Source of the DNA: Patescibacteria group bacterium | Lineage (GTDB): Bacteria > Patescibacteriota > Patescibacteriia > 2-12-FULL-60-25 | NCBI GenBank assembly: GCA_018830865.1 | Contig: JAHJRN010000019.1 | Coordinates: 24,292 to 88,291, forward strand | DNA length: 64,000 bases | Direction of reading: 5' to 3' | Shown here: piece by piece, positions 1 to 8,700 of the stretch | Layout of the letters: each line of letters begins with the position of its first letter | Numbering within the stretch: position 1 is the stretch's first letter | The notes under the pieces: generated by a model | Told to the model about the DNA's origin: nothing | What the model saw: the letters and a program-made list of their open reading frames with translations, nothing else | The model's database searches: none | Position numbers and translations under genes: made by a program

Positions 1-386
1 ACGGACCGCCCGAACAGCGTCCCGATATCCGGCATCCAGAACATGGACAGGACCAGTGGGGCGGCAAGGACGAACGCGACGACAAGGTCTTTCCCGGTGC
101 CGTATGCCGCGTGTTTGAGGTGGGATGCATGATCCGCGGATTGGCCATGGCCTCCATGACCGTCCGTCGGCTTCCCCTCCAACGCGGGCTCGTACCCGTT
201 CTCACGGATGGCGTGCGCCAGATGCTCAGGCGTCGCGACCGTCTCGTCATAGTCGACGGCCGCGCGTTCCATCGCGAAGTTCACGGATGCGCTGTGCACG
301 CCCGGGACCTTCTTCAGCGCGCTTTCGGTCGTCACGGCGCACGACGCGCAGTGCATTCCCTTGATCGGGATGGTGAGGGTCTTCAT
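1..386 (-). CDS. copA: Copper-translocating P-type ATPase, N-terminal part (runs off window)
   Basis: This is the first 128 codons of a heavy-metal P1B ATPase; the rest lies beyond base 1. Residues 1-70 form an HMA metal-binding domain with GMHCASC at about residues 10-16. A His-rich linker (GHGGHGQ, then further His) follows, then the first membrane helix (VVAFVLAAPLVLSMF). The family exports Cu+ or a related soft metal from the cytoplasm. The ATG overlaps the stop of the upstream HMA/cupredoxin gene as ATGA, so the two are probably translationally coupled in one copper operon. Cu+ specificity is inferred from the HMA motif and the neighbour, because the CPC motif lies outside the window. 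Confidence 0.88.
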   Translation of the reverse strand, partial: MKTLTIPIKGMHCASCAVTTESALKKVPGVHSASVNFAMERAAVDYDETVATPEHLAHAIRENGYEPALEGKPTDGHGGHGQSADHASHLKHAAYGTGKDLVVAFVLAAPLVLSMFWMPDIGTLFGRS

Positions 387-1720
387 AGCACGGTAATGGT
401 CCCCCGGATCATCCCCATGCCGCAGGAGAACGGAATCGTCCCTATCTGCGTCGGGGTGAACCGGATGACGTTCAAGCCTTTGATAAGCTCTTTCTTGATG
501 CCGTACGACGGGACCACGATGGAACTCGCGCACCCGGAGACGTCCTGCCCGTCGATGTCCCAACGTACCGGAATCCCGCTCCTCACGTTCAGGTTCTTGG
601 GTTGGAACGTGCCGTAGGCCACGGTCATGCGGATGACCTGTTCTTCACCGTCCGGAATCGCGGCTGAGACGTCCTTTGAACGGAACGGTGCGACGATGGT
701 CGCGGCCGTGACCGGAGATCCGAGGATCGTCAGGCCTCCCTCGATCTGACCGAACGCGAACAGGACGAGCACGGCACCGGCGAGCAGACGGACCATGCGG
801 TGCCGAAGCGTGGCGGCGGTCCCGAACCAGGAGATGCCGAGCAGGACCGGAAGCGTTCCGAGGCTGAAGGCGATAAGCATCAGGAGTCCGCTCGTCGCGG
901 AACCGGAGGCGAGTGCGAGTGCCTGCGCCGTCTGGGTGAAACCGCACGGCAGGATGAACGTGACGGCGCCGATGAGGAGCGGGGCGAAGGCGCCACGACT
1001 CTCCGCGACCCGGTCGCCGACGCGATGAAGACGCGACGGAAGCGCGATACCGAGGCGCGACAACGGCGGCGCAAGGTCGAGAAGCTGCAGTCCGACCATG
1101 AGGAACCCGATTCCGAGCACGAGCGCGAAGACGCCATACCAAGAGCTGGAGATGCTCGGGATGCCGCTCCCGCTGGCACCGAGCACTACGCCGCCGAGGG
1201 CGAACATAGCGAGTCGGCCGATATGCATCAGAATCGTTCGTCTGCGTGATGGGTCGCGGGCACTCGCGGCCAGCATGAACCCACCCGTAGACGCGAGACA
1301 GGAAGAGAGGGACGCGATGACGCCGAGCCCGAACATCGCGCCGATGGACGCGCCTGCGCCGATACTTGGAACAATCCCGCGAAGCGGCGATGCAACAAGG
1401 AGGACGGCGACGGCGATGCCGAGGACGGCGATTGCCCGCCCCAGACGCGCCTTCAACGGGTCGCGACCGCCGCCAACCGAGCATCCGGTCGGACGCTCTC
1501 CTCGCGGAAACACGACGTATCCATGCGCCTTCAGCCGCTCATTGACGGCATCACACGCAGGTTCCGCCGCCGCATCTTTGAATCGGATGGCCGCACGCTG
1601 TTGTTTGAGGGAGACTTCGACCTCTATAACGCCAGGAATCTCACGAAGAGCGTCCCCAATGACCTGTTCGCACGAACGGCAGGTCATGCCGTCCACGTCG
1701 AAAATGACGATTTGTGGCAT
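383..1720 (-). CDS. HMA domain - membrane domain - cupredoxin-like fusion protein
   Basis: A 445-residue three-part protein. Residues 1-70 are an HMA domain with GMTCRSC. Residues about 90-340 hold six or more hydrophobic helices of the sulfite-exporter/DsbD-like (TauE/UreH) type, including a Pro-Cys-Gly (ILPCGFTQ) segment. The C-terminal 90 residues look like a cupredoxin: a Cys in SGCASS and a SCGMGM motif supply Cys/Met ligands. This architecture is known from copper-handling membrane proteins. The likely role is moving or sequestering copper at the membrane together with the CopA-type ATPase that overlaps its stop codon. No Shine-Dalgarno is visible. Domain identity is recognised from motifs and the exact transport step is inference. 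Confidence 0.82.
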   Translation of the reverse strand: MPQIVIFDVDGMTCRSCEQVIGDALREIPGVIEVEVSLKQQRAAIRFKDAAAEPACDAVNERLKAHGYVVFPRGERPTGCSVGGGRDPLKARLGRAIAVLGIAVAVLLVASPLRGIVPSIGAGASIGAMFGLGVIASLSSCLASTGGFMLAASARDPSRRRTILMHIGRLAMFALGGVVLGASGSGIPSISSSWYGVFALVLGIGFLMVGLQLLDLAPPLSRLGIALPSRLHRVGDRVAESRGAFAPLLIGAVTFILPCGFTQTAQALALASGSATSGLLMLIAFSLGTLPVLLGISWFGTAATLRHRMVRLLAGAVLVLFAFGQIEGGLTILGSPVTAATIVAPFRSKDVSAAIPDGEEQVIRMTVAYGTFQPKNLNVRSGIPVRWDIDGQDVSGCASSIVVPSYGIKKELIKGLNVIRFTPTQIGTIPFSCGMGMIRGTITVL

Positions 1721-1767
1721 ATATTATGATGATGGTACGTGAATAAAGCCCGTCCGTCACGGAAGGC

Positions 1768-2112
1768 CTACTCACGCTTCATCCTGCTTCGACAATCGAA
1801 CCTCTGTCTCTCTGGGGAAGACCGACGGGATTCATGTGGTCGAAGATGCCACGTACCCACCTCGACAGGAATCGGCACCTCTGCCGGGACGAACGTCGGC
1901 ACATCGGACATCACGGCCCTAATCGGCACATCGGCAGACGTATCGAAGACCCCCTGGGACAGGCAACACGCCATCGCGGGCACCTGCATCTCCGAAACAG
2001 CCCGGGCCATCTCCATCCGATCCCCAGATTCCGCGTGGACGGAGAGGGGGCACGCCGAAAGAAGGCTGATGCCGATCAGGAGCACATAGACGTGGCGTAA
2101 AATCCTAGTCAT
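1768..2112 (-). CDS. Small secreted protein at the head of the copper operon
   Basis: A 114-residue protein with a signal peptide (basic N-terminus, hydrophobic VYVLLIGISLLSACPL, cleavage near VHA-ES). The mature part is short, with MACC and no recognisable domain. It ends 48 bp before the HMA/cupredoxin gene and reads in the same direction. The ATG at 2112 is preferred to the adjacent TTG at 2115 because a promoter -10 lies just upstream and the predicted transcript begins at about this codon. The position suggests a periplasmic metal-binding or accessory role, but no family is recognised. The Cys and Met residues are compatible with copper binding only as a guess. Confidence 0.6.
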   Translation of the reverse strand: MTRILRHVYVLLIGISLLSACPLSVHAESGDRMEMARAVSEMQVPAMACCLSQGVFDTSADVPIRAVMSDVPTFVPAEVPIPVEVGTWHLRPHESRRSSPERQRFDCRSRMKRE

Positions 2113-2121
2113 CAACTAGGA
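2103..2121. promoter_or_regulatory. Palindromic operator candidate overlapping the operon start
   Basis: A perfect inverted repeat TCCTAGT-CATCA-ACTAGGA. It covers the predicted transcription start and the start codon and abuts the -10 box, a typical place for a repressor site. No regulator gene is visible in the window, so the cognate protein is unknown. Confidence 0.55.
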
Positions 2122-2149
2122 ATATATCCGGCGTGCGCTCGCGGGTCAA
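2121..2149 (-). promoter_or_regulatory. Sigma-70-type promoter of the copper operon
   Basis: On the minus strand TTGACC (2149-2144) and TATATT (2126-2121) are separated by exactly 17 bp. The predicted start is at about 2114-2112, on the ATG of the first operon gene, so the mRNA would be leaderless or nearly so. Confidence 0.7.
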
Positions 2150-2181
2150 CAGAATCCGGCCGTCGCGGTACACTGGGTGCC

Positions 2182-3303
2182 ATGCGACACCTTCTTGTCC
2201 TCATCGCCGCCTTCGCCACCCTCGGCGCCGGATGCCGGATCACGTCCCCGCTCACGAGCCCTCAGGTCGCGGAACGCATCGGGACCGCCTTGCCGGAACA
2301 ACCCATCGGCCAGGAACGTGGCTTCGGCGATATCCCGAAACCGCCGGTGCCACGCCTGCGTCCGGGGACGTCCGGCAGTGTCCGTCTCGAGACGGACTTT
2401 CCGCAGATCCCGGCGACAACAATGGTCCTTCGGATGCGAAGTGGTCGACCGAACGACACGACCATCCGCAGCATCGCCTCCTCCAACAACCTCTCGGACG
2501 GCATTATCGGGACACACCCGCTCGGACGCGACCTCGACATGTCCTGGAGCGACGGTGCGGGGTTCCGCTGGTCATTCAATGCGGTCAGACGACGCGTGGA
2601 CTTCGAGGACGAGACACGGACCTCGGATGCGTTGACGGTCAGCGGTTGGTCGGCGGTGGATCGGGCGGGCGAGGTCTCGGTGGCGTTCCTCGATGACCGC
2701 GGCATCAGTCGCGACCGACTCGGCGACCCGTATCTCGACCCGGATTGGAACCGCTGGTGGAACGAGGAGACCGCGAACGGCCGATGCATGACCGAGGCGA
2801 CGATCGCGCAGGTCCGCGCCATCGCCTCATCGCCCGAGTTCCTGCTGCAACCGCCACCGCGTCTGGAGGACGAAAGCGCCTCGTCATGCGTCACGCATGA
2901 ATTCCCGTCACGAATGGTCGTGCGGATGAACGCGACACAGGATGGACAAGGAATTTTCCAGTCGGACGGAACGCCACTCATCGGTGCGGCGTTCCTGATC
3001 GATGCCACGACCGGGGATGTGCGCTCCGGATGGTTCCTGGGCCGCACGGAACCTGATCGATCCAGCTATCCGGCGCTCGATGGCGACGCGGTCCGCACGT
3101 TCCTGCTGTCCGGCGGGCTCGGAGGAACGCCGAGCGGGGACGTGACCCTTACGGCCGCACGCTTCGAGTGGACGCCCATCGCGGATGAAGCCGATCCGTC
3201 GTTGACGTATCTGTATCCGGCGCTCGTCGGCGAAGGCATGATCCGCTATGCCGATGGGAAGACCGCTCCATACCGCATCGTCGCCCCCATCGTCCGCCGC
3301 TGA
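2182..3303 (+). CDS. Putative lipoprotein of unknown function
   Basis: A 373-residue protein starting with a lipoprotein signal (MRHLLVLIAAFATLGAGC, lipobox LGAGC, so Cys18 would be lipidated). The remainder is hydrophilic, rich in Asp, Arg and Ser, without transmembrane segments or a domain I recognise. The ATG follows a TACACT hexamer (2169-2174) by 7 nt, consistent with leaderless transcription divergent from the copper operon. Third-position GC is high throughout, supporting real coding sequence. Function unknown. The lspA gene near 35.7 kb could process it. Confidence 0.72.
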   Translation: MRHLLVLIAAFATLGAGCRITSPLTSPQVAERIGTALPEQPIGQERGFGDIPKPPVPRLRPGTSGSVRLETDFPQIPATTMVLRMRSGRPNDTTIRSIASSNNLSDGIIGTHPLGRDLDMSWSDGAGFRWSFNAVRRRVDFEDETRTSDALTVSGWSAVDRAGEVSVAFLDDRGISRDRLGDPYLDPDWNRWWNEETANGRCMTEATIAQVRAIASSPEFLLQPPPRLEDESASSCVTHEFPSRMVVRMNATQDGQGIFQSDGTPLIGAAFLIDATTGDVRSGWFLGRTEPDRSSYPALDGDAVRTFLLSGGLGGTPSGDVTLTAARFEWTPIADEADPSLTYLYPALVGEGMIRYADGKTAPYRIVAPIVRR

Positions 3304-3339
3304 TGGCGCACGCCGTGCGGCCGATGTAGACTTTTCTTC

Positions 3340-4341
3340 ATGAAATCTCAGCGATCCATCGCCGTCCTCGGCGCCGGAAACATGGGCACGGCCCTCGCCC
3401 TCGTCCTCGCACGCCACGGACGCCCCGTGAACGTCTACTGCATCGAGTCGGATGTCGAAGACGACATCAACCGACGGGGACGGAACACGAAGTACCTGCG
3501 CGGCATCGGCATCCCCGCCAACGTCCGCGCGCATGCGGACATCGCCACGGCGCTCCGGGGCGCGGATACGGTCATCGTGGCCGTCCCGTCCTTCGCGGTG
3601 CTGGAGGTCATCGGCCTCGCGGTCCCGCATCTCACGAAGGGTGCCACCGTGGCCATCGTCACGAAGGGACTGGACGAGAAGAAGCTCCTCCCGAAGGTCG
3701 AGATTTCCCGTAATCTGCTCCCTGCCCCGTTCCGGACACGCACCTTCGCGATCGGCGGACCCGCCATCGCGACGGAACTCGCGGAAAGCAAACCCGGAGC
3801 AATCCTACTCGCTGGCAAGGACACGACAAGTCGGAACCGACTTGCACGGCTGTTTGCGAACGGTACGCTGAAAGTCGCCGTCTCAGACGACGTCCGGGGC
3901 GTCGGGCTGTGCATGTCGCTGAAGAACCCCTATGCGATCGGCCTCGGACTCTGCGACGGCCTCGGTTTTCCCATGAACACCAAGGCCTTCGTGCTGACGC
4001 TCGCGCTCGAGGAGATGGGTCGCATCGTCCGTGCGGCCGGAGGCGACGCGACGACAATCACGACGCTTGCGGGACTGGGCGACCTCGTCGTCAGCGGATT
4101 CTCGAGCCATGGACGTAACCGGACCTATGGCGAACGACTCGTGAAATCGCGCACCAAGGACCCGACGCGTCTCGACCTCATCACGGTCGAAGGCATCGCC
4201 AGCACGCCGCTCGCCCTCCGGCTCTCCAAGAAGCATAAGGTCCGCGTCCCCCTGCTGACGGCCATTAATGCCTGCCTAACGGCCGATGCGCGATTCGAAC
4301 GTCCGTTCGTCGAGTATCTCAAGCATCTTTCCCTGCTATGA
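3340..4341 (+). CDS. gpsA: Glycerol-3-phosphate dehydrogenase [NAD(P)+]
   Basis: Reduces dihydroxyacetone phosphate to sn-glycerol 3-phosphate for phospholipid synthesis in the cytoplasm. The N-terminus carries a Rossmann fold (VLGAGNMGTALA, about residues 9-20). Further hallmarks are GGPAIATELAE, the catalytic-lysine region SLKNPYAIGLG, and TLAGLGDLVVS followed by SSHGRNRTYG. The length of 333 residues is normal. The ATG lies 7 nt after a TAGACT hexamer (3327-3332), suggesting a leaderless start. The next gene overlaps the stop as ATGA. The glycerophosphodiesterase at 50.4 kb could feed the same metabolite pool. Confidence 0.95.
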   Translation: MKSQRSIAVLGAGNMGTALALVLARHGRPVNVYCIESDVEDDINRRGRNTKYLRGIGIPANVRAHADIATALRGADTVIVAVPSFAVLEVIGLAVPHLTKGATVAIVTKGLDEKKLLPKVEISRNLLPAPFRTRTFAIGGPAIATELAESKPGAILLAGKDTTSRNRLARLFANGTLKVAVSDDVRGVGLCMSLKNPYAIGLGLCDGLGFPMNTKAFVLTLALEEMGRIVRAAGGDATTITTLAGLGDLVVSGFSSHGRNRTYGERLVKSRTKDPTRLDLITVEGIASTPLALRLSKKHKVRVPLLTAINACLTADARFERPFVEYLKHLSLL

Positions 4342-4775
4342 ATATCCCCGAAGACCTTCGGCCCCACGTCATCCATGCGACGCTCATCGTCGCGAGCGAC
4401 CATATGCACGCTTCCTTCCTCCTCGCGGGTGGAGATGCCATCGAGCAGGTCGACGCCATCGCGATGCCGCGCGAGAAACGCCAGGACAGCGAAGGGTATT
4501 TCCGGTCCAGCGACTCGTCGCGCCACGGCGATCCGAACGCGGACACGTCCGACGAACCGCGGCTCTCGGCATTCACGAAGGCGGTCGCGACGCGGACGGC
4601 CGAGCTGATCCGTGAGCAGGACACCGCGCATCTCCATCTCGTGATGCCGAAAGAGGTCGAGCGCCTCGTCCGCCAGGATCTGCCGCAGGACGCGACAAAA
4701 AAAATCGTCCGCGTCCGCAACCTCGACCTCATGAAGGAAGACCCAATCACGATTCTCCGTCGGGTGTACGAATAA
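4338..4775 (+). CDS. Host-attachment-like protein (release-factor-like fold family)
   Basis: A 145-residue cytoplasmic protein coupled to gpsA by an ATGA overlap. The pattern resembles the short bacterial host-attachment family, which is related to the archaeo-eukaryotic release factor domain: an early LIVASDHMHASFLL strand, a central basic/acidic insert, then ELIREQDTAHLHLVMPKEV and a closing Leu/Arg-rich helix. The function of these proteins is poorly known and the family name does not establish a role in plant attachment. Family assignment is by eye and moderate. No signal peptide or membrane segment is present. Confidence 0.55.
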   Translation: MNIPEDLRPHVIHATLIVASDHMHASFLLAGGDAIEQVDAIAMPREKRQDSEGYFRSSDSSRHGDPNADTSDEPRLSAFTKAVATRTAELIREQDTAHLHLVMPKEVERLVRQDLPQDATKKIVRVRNLDLMKEDPITILRRVYE

Positions 4776-4780
4776 TGCTG

Positions 4781-5749
4781 TTAGAGGGAGATGCTCCAGA
4801 GCCCCGTGAGGTAGGACGTGACGTAATTCCGATCGCCGTTGTACCGCGAGGACACTGAATGATCCACGACGCCGAACATCGGCGTCGTTTCGGTCGCGCC
4901 GAACATGGCGGTAAGCGCCACGAACGCCGGGCCGCTGTCGGTATGGTCATCGCCGACGGACGCGAACCACGCGCGGTCGAGCGATGCGAGGTGCCGACCG
5001 GTCTCCGCGTCGTTCCGGAGCGCCTCCGCCTCCGTCAACTCATGGCTCATGTCCGATGAGATGAGGATGAAGGTACGGCCGTCCGCGATAAAATCGGCGA
5101 GGGAAGCACCAAGCGCGTCCATCCGTTCGCGCGGCACGTCCCCGCGGACGAGGACCGGGAGGATGGTCGCGTCAGGATACGTCCGTGCGAGCGACGGGAT
5201 AAGCGCAGCGACGCCATGTTCCTGTTCAAATATCTCCCGCTCACCCATGGATGCACGCCGGTCGGACACGAGCGCCGCAACCGCATCCGCGTCGCTCCTG
5301 ATGACCGTCCCACGTGAGAAATATGCCACGTTGCCGACCGTGACGGCATCCGTCCCTGCCCGAAAATGGTCCGGCGCGATGATGACGAAGCGCCGCACGA
5401 CGGGTCGCGATGCGCGCAACGTACGAAAGAACCGATCGATAAGGTCCGAGGCGAGCGTATGGTGGTTCACGACGCCGGCGATGGGCGTACCGACGAATGG
5501 CGTACCGGTCGTGGCGACGGCATCGGGCCGCGCGGGATCGATGAAGGTATCGGCGTTGATGGGGATATCGATCTCCCTATGCACGACCGGAATCTCCATT
5601 AACTCCCCCTTGGTAAAGAGAGGGATGACCGACGAATCCCCTCCTTCAGAAGAAGAGGTGCGGGGAAGCCCCGTCAGGATGACGTATCCAAACACGGCGG
5701 CCGCAATGGCCGCCGTGATGATTCCTGAGCTGAAGACGCGTCTCGTCAT
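4781..5749 (-). CDS. Membrane-anchored MEMO family protein (AmmeMemoRadiSam protein B-like)
   Basis: A 322-residue protein with an N-terminal membrane anchor (residues about 5-28) and an extracytoplasmic MEMO domain. Visible motifs are the NHH triad region (VVNHHTLASD), the APDHF segment, EHGVAALIP and SSDMSH, which supply the conserved His residues of the metal-site/dioxygenase-like fold. The start overlaps the stop of the giant A2M-like gene as ATGA, making it the third gene of an ECF sigma operon. MEMO-B proteins often accompany AMMECR1 and a radical SAM protein, but neither is here. The membrane anchor and the sigma-factor context are unusual. Biochemical activity is unknown. Confidence 0.82.
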   Translation of the reverse strand: MTRRVFSSGIITAAIAAAVFGYVILTGLPRTSSSEGGDSSVIPLFTKGELMEIPVVHREIDIPINADTFIDPARPDAVATTGTPFVGTPIAGVVNHHTLASDLIDRFFRTLRASRPVVRRFVIIAPDHFRAGTDAVTVGNVAYFSRGTVIRSDADAVAALVSDRRASMGEREIFEQEHGVAALIPSLARTYPDATILPVLVRGDVPRERMDALGASLADFIADGRTFILISSDMSHELTEAEALRNDAETGRHLASLDRAWFASVGDDHTDSGPAFVALTAMFGATETTPMFGVVDHSVSSRYNGDRNYVTSYLTGLWSISL

Positions 5750-8700
5750 CGAATCCTGATTGTCTTCGACACCGTCGCGGCCGTGACCGCTGGGGTGACC
5801 ATCGACTGCATGATGGCCGATTCGGCCGTGAAGGACCCGCGGCTGACGACGCGAGCCCTATAGGTGATGGGCTTCTTCTGTCCTTTGCAGGCGACGAACG
5901 AGATGTCCTGCGTCCCGACCTCGATGGGATAGGACATGCCAGAACCGGTGTCGTACCAACCGAAGTCGAGCGTGACCATGGGCGCGAGGCCGGACGGAAG
6001 ATGATCCCGCACGAGATAGCACCCGTCCTGCGCGTTCGTGGTCCAACTTGGCGTCAGGACGACCGTGACGGTCATGCCTTCCGTGAGGGCATCCGCCGAT
6101 GCCGCATCAGGCAGTAGATACTCGCGCGTCAAACCGATTTCCGGGACAGAAACCGGGGGTTGCGCGATGCGGCGGACGAACGTGGCGGAGGCGGGCCCAT
6201 CCACGGACGTCACGCGGAAGGCACGCGCCTCATCGGCGGTCAGCGTGACCTGTTCGGTCCCTCCGTCGACGAGCGAGACGGTCTGTTCCTCCCCGCCGAC
6301 CACGTACCGGACGGTCACGTCGCCGGATGCAAGCGTCGGGATCACGTGCGCGAGATAATAGGCGCGATCGAGATCCGTGAGCGCCTCGTCCGACCAATTC
6401 GTCTCGAGGTACGCGTCCAGGCCCGCTGCGTCCGGATGGCCGACGCTCGCGGCGAGCGCTGCGGCTTCCGCGGTCGCCTCGAGCACCTCGCGACGGTCTT
6501 CCGAGACGGCGATGTGGATGTGCCCGTCACGCTCCTCACGGGAGACGAGCAACGCTTCGAGGACGCCACGCGCCGCTTCGCGGTCACCGGCCGCCTCGAG
6601 CCCACGACCGAGCGCGAGACGTTCGCGCCATGTCAGGTCCTCGACGACGGTGAAGCCGCGCAAACGCGTCAGCACGGGCTCGCCGAGGGATGCGAGACCG
6701 GACAGGGCGCGGATGGCTTCCTCGCGCGAGACCTTCGCGTCGTCCGCGATGCCCCAGAAATACGCCGCGAGACGGCCTGCGTCGAACGCGTCCGGATCCG
6801 TCGCCGCGGCCTTGGCCGAGAGTTCCACGTCTTCCGACGCATAGGGAAGCGGCGCGACGCCTCCGGTCCGCTGGTACCGCGTGAGCGGTCCGACATCTTC
6901 CGGGTCCGTGCGCCCAAAGAACCGTGTGAGCAGGCCGCGAGCGATACGTTCCGCGATCATGGATTCGACACGGACGTTCCAGGCGTTCGCGAGCGATTCG
7001 AGGCGCGGCAGATACCGCGATTGCGCCAAACTCGAGAACCGGACGTCCACCTCGGGCGACGTACCGATGTCCGGAAGCGCTGTCCCCGGCGCGAGATCCG
7101 TCGAGACGAAATCCGCCCGCGTGAAGCGCGACGGGACGACCGTGACCTTCCGCAGCAGCGCATCGCTCCCGCCCTTCGCCTCCACCCGAAGGACGACATC
7201 ATGCGTCCCGACCGTCAGGCGGTCGACGGCGACGTACGCGGGCGTGCCCGCGGTGCCGGTCACGACGGCGTTCGTGATGCCCAGCGTCGGCGCATCCACA
7301 CGGAAGGTGATGGGATCGCCCGTCGCGAGACCCACGCCGTACGCCCGGATCTTGAGGACCGGCGCATCCGTCGCGAGCAAGGTCTCCGGCACGACGGCGT
7401 CCACGAACACGGGCTTCGTGACCGCGAGTTTCGTCCGATCGTACCCGGCGGACAGTCCTTTCGTCACCGCGACCGCGGACAGGCGCCAGCTCGTGATGTT
7501 GTCGGGCGCCGTGAACGCGAACGTCGCTCGCCCACCGCCATCTGTCGTCACCACGTCGAACGTGGCCGTATCCTTGAACGTCCGGCGGATGGCCTCGCTT
7601 CCGCCGCCGCCCATCTCGGCGCCGCCGTACCCCGGGCTCATCCACAAGTCCTCCCCGAGCGCCATGTGGGACTTCCGGCTCGCGACGATGCCGTCGGAGA
7701 CCCATCCGTACAGCGACGTCAGCGGGCTCTCGACGAGATCGCCCATGGAGGATGCCGCGAGCAGGGATTCGTCCACGGCACCGAACGCCACACGAGCGCC
7801 CTTCACCGGGTTCCCGAGCTGGTCGCGCACGTCCACCGTGGCCGTGATCTTCCCGGACGGCACGCTCGTCGCCGGATCCGCAGTCACCGTGACCTTCAGC
7901 CTCCGGGCGTCGGTATCGAACGATGCGCTGTAGGAGGTCTCCTGGAATCCCGTCGGACCGAACGCCACGCCGTACAACGTCATGTTGGGGATGAGGTCTC
8001 CGCGGTACCGGAACGCGTACGTCGAGCGGCCCGATGCTGAAACCGTCCGGATGCCGCGGCTCGCCTCCACGTACAGGAACGACGGTGAAGACGCGTCCGG
8101 CAACCGTTCCCCGTCCTTCACGAACGTGACAGAGACCTCCTCGTCCATGCCGTATCCCGGTCGGTCGTCGCGCGGCGTCGTCGGTTCGAGCGAGATGCCG
8201 CGGCTGGAACCGTCCGGACCCCATCGGTCATACCACCCCTTGGCGAACGAACCGGCCACGGTCTCGATCGCGCCCGCCTCATCCGTCGCGCTCGCGTAGA
8301 ACCGATACGACACCCCGTCCGACATCGGGACGCGCAGCGTCGCGCGGCCGTCCGCCCCCGTCGTCACGTCGATGGCCTGAACGTCGCGTTCGCGGATCTC
8401 GTACCTATAGCTCGGTACCACGCGCTTCAGGATGATGTCGTAGCGGCTCTGCTCCGGCCCGAGCTCGATACGCTCCCAGCGCCGCTCCACGACCTTCCCG
8501 GTCAGCCGGATACCCGACAGCGGGGTCGTGAGCACGCTGCGTTCCTCCCGGCCGAGGGCCGCGGACAGGTCCACGCGCCGCACGAGGAAGGACACGGTCG
8601 CGTCCGACCCCTTCGTCGCGATCTCCGTCATCGCGGAAAGACGTGCTGGCCAGAGGCTCACGAACGCCATGCCGTAGATATCCGCCTCCTCGGCCTCAAC

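Noticed and set aside
6160..8040. A long open frame (about 626 codons) on the plus strand opposite the A2M-like gene
   Set aside because: It is a shadow of the GC-rich coding strand: Arg-rich, low-complexity, no motifs, while the minus strand has clear A2M features.
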